Shown piece by piece: positions 59,509-64,000 of a DNA stretch of 64,000 nucleotides (the stretch's first letter is position 1; every line of letters starts with the position of its first letter). Below the pieces are notes generated by a model. It was not told the DNA's origin and did no database searches. It saw only the letters and a program-made list of their open reading frames with translations. The translations under genes and the position numbers were made by a program. Location of the stretch: assembly GCA_015655355.1 (NCBI GenBank), contig JAATFG010000017.1, positions 1-64,000 on the forward strand. The letters run 5' to 3'. Source of the stretch: Lysobacterales bacterium. GTDB lineage: Bacteria > Pseudomonadota > Gammaproteobacteria > Xanthomonadales > Xanthomonadaceae.

Positions 59509-60959
59509 TGGGCACGCCCGCGCCAACGCTGTCGGCCACCGAACTGAAGATCGTGCCGCTGATCGTGGCCAGCGCGTTGTTCATGGAAAACCTCGACAGC
59601 ACCATCATCACCACCGCGCTGCCGGCGATCGCGCGCAGCTTCGGCGAACCGGCGGTGGCGCTGAACGTCGGCATCACCGTGTACCTGCTGGCGCTGGCGG
59701 TGTTCATTCCGGTCAGCAGCTGGACGACCGACCGCTGGGGCACGCGCAACGTGTTCGCCGCGGCCATCGGCCTGTTCGTGGTCGCGTCGCTGTTGTGCGG
59801 CCTGAGCCACGGCTTGACCGAGTTCGTGATCGCGCGCGCGGTGCAAGGCGCGGGCGCGGCGATGATGTCGCCGGTCGGGCGCACGGTCGTGCTGCGCACC
59901 ACCAGCAAAGAGCAAATGATGGTGGCGATCACCACCCTAACCTGGCCGGCGTTGATCGCGCCGGTGGTCGGCCCGACGGTCGGCGGTTTCATCGCGACGT
60001 GGTTCGACTGGCGCTGGATCTTCTTCATCAACCTGCCCATCGGCGTGTGCGGTTTGCTGCTGGCGTTGCGCTTCATTCCGAACCTGCTGGCCGAACAGCC
60101 GCGCAGGTTCGACATGCCTGGTTTCGTGCTGGCGGGACTGAGCTTGTCCGCATTGACCTCGGGCCTCGGCCTGCTCGCGCATCAAGGCGCGGGCGATGCC
60201 TTGGCGTGGGGCTTGTTGCTGGCCGCGATCGTGTTCGGCCCGCTGACCGTGTGGCATTTGCAGCGCACCGCGACGCCGTTGCTGCCGCTGGCGCCGTTCC
60301 GCATCGGCAGCTTCAGCAACACGCTGCTCGGCGGTTCGTTCTCGCGCTTCGCGGTCAGCGCCGGCTTGTTCGTGTTGCCGCTGATGTTCCAGGTCGGCTA
60401 CGGCATGAACGCGTTCGCCGCCGGGCTGCTGATGCTGGTCGGCGCGGCCGGCAGCCTGTCGACCAAGGCCATCGCGATCAAGGTGGTGCGCCGCTTCGGC
60501 TTCCGCCGCGTGTTGCTGGTCAACAGCGCGTTGATCGCCGCTTCGACGCTGGCCTGCATCGCGCTGCAACCCGGCCTGCACTGGCTGGGCATGGTGCTGG
60601 TGATGCTGTCCTGCGGCTTCACCCGTTCGCTGCAATTCACCTGCATCAACACCCTCACCTTCGCCGACATGCCCGCCGCGCAGATGAGCGCGGCCAGCGC
60701 CTTGTCGCTGATGGCGCAGCAAGTGGCGATGGGCCTGGGCGTGGCGTTCTCCGCCTTGTTGCTGCACGCATCGGCCGCGCTGCGCGGCAACGGCGCCGAT
60801 GCGCTGGCGCCTGCCGATTTCCATCTTGCCTTGGTCGCCCTCGCGCTGGTCGCACTGCTCGCCGTGCCGGTGTTCGCGCGACTGGGCGGCAATGCCGGCG
60901 CCGAAGTCAGCGGCCACCCATCCCTTCGCCGAACCGATCCACAAGGAGCCAACCGATGA
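59508..60959 (+). CDS. MFS transporter, DHA2 (14-helix) type
   Basis: This 483-residue membrane protein has about 14 hydrophobic segments. The N-terminal half carries the DHA2 patterns MENLDSTIITTALPAIARSF and WTTDRWGTRNVF, and GPTVGGFIATWFDWRWIFFINL. Such proteins are usually drug or metabolite exporters; here it could export a by-product, such as the carbon skeleton or sulfite. Its start and stop both overlap neighbouring genes, so it is part of the same operon. Confidence 0.9.
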   Translation: MGTPAPTLSATELKIVPLIVASALFMENLDSTIITTALPAIARSFGEPAVALNVGITVYLLALAVFIPVSSWTTDRWGTRNVFAAAIGLFVVASLLCGLSHGLTEFVIARAVQGAGAAMMSPVGRTVVLRTTSKEQMMVAITTLTWPALIAPVVGPTVGGFIATWFDWRWIFFINLPIGVCGLLLALRFIPNLLAEQPRRFDMPGFVLAGLSLSALTSGLGLLAHQGAGDALAWGLLLAAIVFGPLTVWHLQRTATPLLPLAPFRIGSFSNTLLGGSFSRFAVSAGLFVLPLMFQVGYGMNAFAAGLLMLVGAAGSLSTKAIAIKVVRRFGFRRVLLVNSALIAASTLACIALQPGLHWLGMVLVMLSCGFTRSLQFTCINTLTFADMPAAQMSAASALSLMAQQVAMGLGVAFSALLLHASAALRGNGADALAPADFHLALVALALVALLAVPVFARLGGNAGAEVSGHPSLRRTDPQGANR

Positions 60960-61735
60960 GCCACGTAATCGATGCAACCTGGTTGCAGCAACATCTTTCC
61001 GACCCGAACCTCGTTCTGGTCGATACCCGCCCGCTCGATGCCTGGCGCAGCGGCCACCTTCCCGGCGCGCGTCATTACGATCCCGGTCTGTTCCCGTTGG
61101 CACGCACCACGCCGGAAGCGATCAAGGCCTTCACCGCGCAAGTCGAGTGGGCGTTCTCGGCGCTCGGCATCGGTGCCGACGACCACGTGGTGTTCTACGA
61201 ATCCGCCACCGACGTGCGCGCCGCGCGCGCTGCATGGACGCTGGAATATCTTGGCCACGCCAAGGTGTCCGTGCTCGACGGCGGCATCGACAATGCGGGC
61301 ATCGCGGCGACTGCCGACCTTGCCGCAATAACGCCCGGCCGCTTCCGCGCCGCGCCGGTGCCGAGGTTGCTGGTCAGCGCCGAACAGGTCCAGTCGCGCG
61401 ATGCCGACACCCTCGTGCTCGACACGCGCCGCCAGCCCGACTACCTCGGCAGCGCCGACAAGCCGCGCAGCGGCCACATCCCCGGCGCGGTGCATCGCGA
61501 TGCCAGCGACAACCTCGACGGCGCGCACTACAAGCCCGCCGCCGCGCTGCGCGCCGAACTCGACGCGCTGGGCCTGAAGACCGACCAGCGCATCGTCGTC
61601 TATTGCGGCGGCGGCGGTCGCGCCTCGCAGAGCTATCACGCGCTGCGCCGCGCCGGCTTCGACGACGTCGGCGTCTATCTCGCCTCCTGGAACGAATGGA
61701 GCGCGCGTCCCGAATTGCCGGTGCAGGCCGGCTGA
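60956..61735 (+). CDS. Two-domain sulfurtransferase (thiosulfate/3-mercaptopyruvate type)
   Basis: This 259-residue protein has two rhodanese domains. The C-terminal one has the active loop VVYCGGGGRASQSY with Cys217. The N-terminal one (about 1-115) is the usual inactive copy. The loop is unlike the CGTGVT or CGSGVT of typical thiosulfate or mercaptopyruvate sulfurtransferases, so its sulfur donor is uncertain. Four-base overlap with the MFS gene shows co-translation. Confidence 0.9.
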   Translation: MSHVIDATWLQQHLSDPNLVLVDTRPLDAWRSGHLPGARHYDPGLFPLARTTPEAIKAFTAQVEWAFSALGIGADDHVVFYESATDVRAARAAWTLEYLGHAKVSVLDGGIDNAGIAATADLAAITPGRFRAAPVPRLLVSAEQVQSRDADTLVLDTRRQPDYLGSADKPRSGHIPGAVHRDASDNLDGAHYKPAAALRAELDALGLKTDQRIVVYCGGGGRASQSYHALRRAGFDDVGVYLASWNEWSARPELPVQAG

Positions 61736-61807
61736 TCCAGTCCACCTGCAAACCCACCCCTTTCTCCATAGCTGCCTTCTCCATCCACTTCGCAACGAGG
61801 AACCACC

Positions 61808-62725
61808 ATGTCCGCCATCGCCATTGATACCGACCTGTCCACCGTGCAGCCGCGCGTGCTGGACGTTTCCCACTACTACTCGCCGGCCGAAACCTTCGAC
61901 GGCATCCGCGTCAGCCCGTACAAGCCGGTGCTCGGCGCGCGCGTGGAAGGCCTGCGCCTGAAGAAAGGCCAAGCGCTGCCCGACACCACCGTCGCTTACC
62001 TGCGCCGCAAGCTGCTCGACCGCGGCTTCCTCTACTTCGAGCCGGGCACGGTCGACGTCGACGGTTTCGTCGACCTGGTCCAGTTGTTCGGCGAAGCGCG
62101 CTTCTATGGCGGCCCGTACACGCCGCCGCCGGAAGGCCACAAGCTGCTCAACACCATCGACTCGAAGATCAAGAAGACCAACATGAACTTCATCTGGCAC
62201 GTCGATGGCGGCTATTATCCGGACCCGCCGAAGATGACCGCGCTGTTCGCCACCGCCGTGCCCGAATACGGCGGCGATACGCTGTTCTCCAACGCGGTGG
62301 CGGCCTACGACCTGCTCGATCCGCTGTTCGCGCAGTATCTGGAAACGCTGACTGCCGTGCATTCCGGCGACACCGTCGGCCACCTGCCGCTGTCCTACCA
62401 CGCGGATCCGGAAGGCCTGGCCGCGCAGCGCGCCAAGTATCCGCCGCGCGACACGCCAGTGATCCGCGTGCATCCGGAAACCGGGCGCAAGCAAGTGTTC
62501 GTCAACGAGTCCTACACCTTCGCCATCCGCGGCGTGACCCGCGCGGTCAGCCAGAACCTGCTGAACATCCTGTTCGACCTGATCAAGTCGCCGGAACTGC
62601 ATGCGCGGGTAAGCTGGGAACAAGGCGCGGTGGTGATCTGGGACAACCGCAGCGTGCAGCATTGCGGCGTCAACGACTACAGCGGCGGCGGCCGCCGCGC
62701 GCTGTACCGCGCGACCTTGTACTGA
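61808..62725 (+). CDS. TauD/AtsK-type alpha-ketoglutarate dioxygenase
   Basis: This 305-residue Fe(II) enzyme has the facial triad His131-Asp133 (WHVDGGYY) and His285 (RSVQHCGV), with Arg301 near the C terminus for alpha-ketoglutarate. The GGDTLFSNAVAAYDLL segment is typical of TauD relatives. TauD oxidises taurine and AtsK alkyl sulfate esters, both releasing an aldehyde and inorganic sulfur oxide. Which substrate applies here is not readable. It lies 72 bases after the sulfurtransferase. Confidence 0.9.
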   Translation: MSAIAIDTDLSTVQPRVLDVSHYYSPAETFDGIRVSPYKPVLGARVEGLRLKKGQALPDTTVAYLRRKLLDRGFLYFEPGTVDVDGFVDLVQLFGEARFYGGPYTPPPEGHKLLNTIDSKIKKTNMNFIWHVDGGYYPDPPKMTALFATAVPEYGGDTLFSNAVAAYDLLDPLFAQYLETLTAVHSGDTVGHLPLSYHADPEGLAAQRAKYPPRDTPVIRVHPETGRKQVFVNESYTFAIRGVTRAVSQNLLNILFDLIKSPELHARVSWEQGAVVIWDNRSVQHCGVNDYSGGGRRALYRATLY

Positions 62726-62737
62726 CGGTCCACGACA

Positions 62738-62766
62738 GTCGCCCGCCAAGCGCGGGCGACTATACT
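62738..62766 (+). promoter_or_regulatory. Hairpin and -10 element before the LysR gene
   Basis: GTCGCCCGC and GCGGGCGAC pair around CAAGC (62738-62760), and TATACT follows at once (62761-62766). The stem may end the dioxygenase transcript and the TATACT start a separate one for the regulator. Confidence 0.45.
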
Positions 62767-62804
62767 TCGGGCCGAATCGCGGACAAGGGAAAACACGGCA
62801 ACCG

Positions 62805-63740
62805 ATGGGCAACGAGCCTTCCTTCGCAACCGACGCGTGGATGTCGCGGCTGAACCTCAAGCACCTGCAGCAACTGCGCAGCCTGGCCGAGCACGGCAGC
62901 ATCAGCGAGGCCGCGCGCAGCATGGCGACCACCCAGCCGGCGTTGTCCAAATGGCTCAAGGAACTGGAGGACGCCATCGGCGCGCCGCTGTTCGAGCGCC
63001 ATGCGCGCGGCCTCACGCCGACCGCGCACGGCCGTGTCCTGCTCACCCACGCCGCGCGCCTCGGCAACGAAACCCTGCGCATGCAGCGCGACCTTGCTGT
63101 GCTCGACGGCGGCGGTTCGGTGCACGTGCGCGTCGGTGTCGCGCCGATCGCGGCGCCACACCTGGCGCCGCGATCGGTCGCCGCGTTCCTGCGCAAGCAC
63201 CCGCAGGCGACGGTCGAACTGCACGAACACACCATGCGCGTGCTGCTGCGCAAACTGGAAGAAAACGAGCTGGACATCGCGGTCGGCAGCCTCGACGATT
63301 TCGAGGCGCATCCCGGCGTGCAGCATCAGGTGCTGCACGAAGAACGCCTGCAAGTGGTCGCGCGCAAGAAACACCCGCTCGCCAGCCGCACCGCGCTGGA
63401 ATGGGACGACCTGCGCGGCTACGACTGGGTGTTGTGGCCGCAAGGCACGATCAATCGCGCGCGTCTCGACGCCGCGCTGCTCGGCGCCGGACGCGGCGCC
63501 TTGCCCTGCCACGTCGAATCGTCCTCGCTGGTCGCGAACCTGGCACTGGTGCGGCAAAGCGATCTGCTGTGCGCGATTTCCGACAGCCTCGCCGACCACG
63601 TCGCCAAACGCATGGACATCCTGCCGCTGGACACGCGCATCGGCGCGCGCAGCCTCGTCGGCATGTGCTGGCGCGACGACCCGCTGCGGGACGCCGCCAC
63701 CGGCGACATGCTGCAATTCCTGCGCAATGCCTCAGCCTGA
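62805..63740 (+). CDS. LysR family regulator, sulfur-run control candidate
   Basis: This 311-residue regulator has the LysR winged helix (LKHLQQLRSLAEHGSISEAA, then ALSKWLKELEDAIGAPLFER). The inducer domain from about 100 is typical of the CbbR/CysB-like size. It is in the same direction as the sulfur genes, with its own -10 element, and by position matches SftR of the Pseudomonas sulfate-ester cluster. Inference only. Confidence 0.88.
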   Translation: MGNEPSFATDAWMSRLNLKHLQQLRSLAEHGSISEAARSMATTQPALSKWLKELEDAIGAPLFERHARGLTPTAHGRVLLTHAARLGNETLRMQRDLAVLDGGGSVHVRVGVAPIAAPHLAPRSVAAFLRKHPQATVELHEHTMRVLLRKLEENELDIAVGSLDDFEAHPGVQHQVLHEERLQVVARKKHPLASRTALEWDDLRGYDWVLWPQGTINRARLDAALLGAGRGALPCHVESSSLVANLALVRQSDLLCAISDSLADHVAKRMDILPLDTRIGARSLVGMCWRDDPLRDAATGDMLQFLRNASA

Positions 63741-63767
63741 CGCATCCCCATCTTTCGACTTTTCATC

Positions 63768-64000
63768 ATGACCATCACGCACATTCGCCCCCACCTCGCC
63801 GCCGCCATCGGCTGCACGCCGCTGATCAAATTGCGCCGCGCCTCCGAACTCACCGGCTGCGAGATCCTGGCCAAATGCGAATTCGCCAATCCCGGCGGCA
63901 GCATCAAGGACCGCACCGCGCTGGGCCTGCTGCTGGACGCGGAAAAATCCGGCGCGCTGCAACCCGGCGCACTGATCGTCGAAGGCACCGCCGGCAACAC
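63768..64000 (+). CDS. Cysteine-synthase family PLP enzyme, N-terminal part
   Basis: Only the first 77 codons are inside the window. The start [20 protein letters not shown] and the PLP lysine segment [13 protein letters not shown] (Lys47), then EGTAGNT, match O-acetylserine sulfhydrylases and related beta-synthases. It follows the LysR gene by 27 bases on the same strand and would complete an import-release-assimilation series. Whether it uses sulfide, thiosulfate or another donor is not readable. Confidence 0.88.
   Translation, partial: MTITHIRPHLAAAIGCTPLIKLRRASELTGCEILAKCEFANPGGSIKDRTALGLLLDAEKSGALQPGALIVEGTAGN

Noticed and set aside
60398..63277. A 959-codon minus-strand frame across the sulfur genes
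   Set aside because: It spans four convincing plus-strand genes and has no domain of its own.

Overview
This GC-rich window looks like ordinary chromosome from a gammaproteobacterium of the Xanthomonadaceae/Lysobacteraceae (Xanthomonas-Lysobacter-Luteimonas type). The support is gene content and order: a fused serC-pheA-aroA run, an ndk-rlmN-pilF-rodZ-yfgM-bamB-der block, nudJ-mnmA-hflD, clpS-clpA next to infA and aat, many TonB-linked proteins, and a secreted alpha-amino-acid ester hydrolase of the Xanthomonas type. No phage, integron, CRISPR array or complete insertion sequence was seen.

Layout. 1-8000: the 3' end of ppsA, a small MscS channel, then minus-strand orn, tadA, a transposase-derived small protein under a perfect ANR/FNR-type box, an aldo/keto reductase, a DUF1993 protein and guaB-guaA. 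8000-13060: folD coupled to a secreted DUF2272 protein, a rhodanese-ThiF fusion, an AraC regulator, and a divergent alpha/beta hydrolase broken by an in-frame TAG. 13060-20050: the ndk-to-der block of outer-membrane assembly, cell shape, pilus and RNA-modification genes, lacking the ispG and hisS found there in enterics. 20200-24600: a PsrA-like TetR regulator with its own PsrA-type box, and fadN/fadA beta-oxidation genes. 24600-38100: an AT-richer lipoprotein gene, ftsK, trxB, a FemAB-like protein, aat, infA, clpA, clpS, nudJ-mnmA-hflD and the ester hydrolase. 38100-48800: a LysR/SDR pair, tRNA-Ser, another LysR, serS, a TonB protein, aroA, pheA, serC, an FHA protein and a PHA-granule-type protein. 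48800-51850: a compact candidate small RNA with a C-rich terminator loop, an SDR/TetR pair sharing an operator, a pirin and a degenerate Val-type tRNA. 51900-54450: a GltB-like FMN protein and a hypothetical exported protein.

54600-64000 is the most system-like region. One plus-strand run holds a TonB-dependent receptor, a SsuABC/AtsRBC-type ABC importer, an MFS transporter, a two-domain sulfurtransferase, a TauD/AtsK-type dioxygenase, a LysR regulator and the start of a cysteine-synthase-family enzyme. Together they suggest uptake of an organosulfur compound through both membranes, oxidative release of sulfur, and assimilation into cysteine. The layout resembles the sftP-atsRBC-atsK-sftR sulfate-ester genes known from Pseudomonas putida, but the substrate cannot be read from sequence.

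All calls rest on reading motifs and gene order; no database search was run.
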